Source: Vulcanimicrobiota bacterium (GTDB taxonomy: Bacteria; Vulcanimicrobiota; Vulcanimicrobiia; Vulcanimicrobiales; Vulcanimicrobiaceae). From it: 5,893 nt of DNA. The DNA lies in the NCBI GenBank assembly GCA_003155175.1, contig PMFP01000111.1, positions 1 to 5,893 on the forward strand, read 5' to 3'. Numbering within the stretch: position 1 is the stretch's first letter; each line of letters opens with the position of its first letter. The notes under the pieces were generated by a model. That model searched no databases. It saw only the letters and a program-made list of their open reading frames with translations, and had not been told where the DNA came from. The position numbers and the translations under genes are program-made. Positions 5,527 to 5,893 of this stretch are shown in pieces.

Positions 5527-5893
5527 CGGTAGCGACGGCATACCGTCATGCGCGCGACCGCCCACGAGAGCATGAGGACGGTCCAGGTCCACCAGGCCGA
5601 AAGCGGCGGTAGCCCGGCATTCTCGAGGAAGGCGTACGTCGCCGAGAGCAGCGCCGTAACGCCGGCCGCGATTGCCAAGGATTCGGTCGTCATCCTTCGC
5701 TCGAACTCGTCCGTTTCGCGAAAGTATCGGACGCCGATCGGAACGATAAGCGCAATCGGCACCAGAGGCGCCAACGCCAGGACGAAACGCAGGAAGCCCT
5801 GAGGGTCGTAGTGGCGGATCGTCCATATGGTCGCGAACAGGACGACGAGATAGGCCGCCATTGCGAGCGCTAGACCGACATTATATCGGCGGG
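5523..5893 (-). CDS. Small polytopic membrane protein of the XRE-paired type (5' end outside window)
   Basis: The frame is open to the right edge and gives 122 visible residues with four hydrophobic segments, near 5-24, 37-55, 70-88 and 100-114. A charged cytoplasmic-looking loop, RYFRETDEFERRM at 55-67, lies between segments 2 and 3; an acidic ETDEF-type loop is common in these small proteins. An internal ATG at 5861 would start the protein in the middle of the first hydrophobic segment, so the real start is probably just upstream (visible start RRYNVGLALA). The stop overlaps the XRE gene start as GTGA, a tight pair that is common in bacteria. The function is unknown; sequestering or signalling to the XRE protein at the membrane is an inference from the pairing. 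Confidence 0.75.
   Translation of the reverse strand, partial: RRYNVGLALAMAAYLVVLFATIWTIRHYDPQGFLRFVLALAPLVPIALIVPIGVRYFRETDEFERRMTTESLAIAAGVTALLSATYAFLENAGLPPLSAWWTWTVLMLSWAVARMTVCRRYR

Noticed and set aside
5527..5826. Longer version of the XRE protein with about 100 extra N-terminal residues
   Set aside because: The extension is the out-of-frame shadow of the membrane protein gene and is Arg-rich; the GTGA overlap at 5523-5526 and the family start pattern support the 66-residue form.

Overview
This is a gene-dense, GC-rich chromosomal window with seven well-supported complete genes and two that run off the edges. Strong G/C at third codon positions, exported proteins (a probable lipoprotein, a Spy/CpxP-like periplasmic protein, a secreted hydrolase) and very short intergenic gaps point to a high-GC, probably diderm bacterium. 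The mix of leaderless-type promoters, Thr-Pro linkers and a sorbosone-dehydrogenase-like lipoprotein would fit a poorly cultivated phylum such as Eremiobacterota. That assignment is only an impression, because the window holds no phylogenetic marker.

Left part (1-1863, plus strand): the 3' half of ATP-dependent phosphoenolpyruvate carboxykinase, then a VOC-fold (glyoxalase/dioxygenase-like) protein 5 nt downstream, then a CPBP-family intramembrane protease. The spacing suggests co-transcription behind pckA, but no functional link is evident. A 28-codon micro-ORF bridges the protease stop and the next gene start, with ATGA overlaps at both ends.

Middle part (1864-4268): a short intergenic stretch with a small inverted repeat and a -10-like box leads into a Spy/CpxP-like periplasmic protein with a histidine cluster. 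It converges on a minus-strand HAD-family gene, and the two stop codons overlap within a single CTAG. The HAD protein has the core of a sugar-phosphatase-type hydrolase but almost no cap domain, and Phe replaces the second motif I Asp. Divergent from it, 80 nt away, is an exported sorbosone-dehydrogenase-like (PQQ-type beta-propeller) protein. This gene has the clearest promoter in the window, placed so that the transcript would begin at or very near its GTG start codon.

Right part (4340-5893, minus strand): a probable operon reading leftward, made of a small multi-spanning membrane protein (5' end outside the window), a 66-residue XRE-type repressor joined to it by a GTGA overlap, and a secreted alpha/beta hydrolase with its own strong Shine-Dalgarno. 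The membrane protein plus tiny XRE regulator is a recurring bacterial pair whose function is largely unknown.

I see no RNA genes, CRISPR array, insertion sequence, phage gene or attachment site. No part convincingly amounts to a new multi-gene system. The observations most worth checking are the shared leaderless promoter geometry, the cap-deleted HAD protein and the ATGA-bridged micro-ORF.
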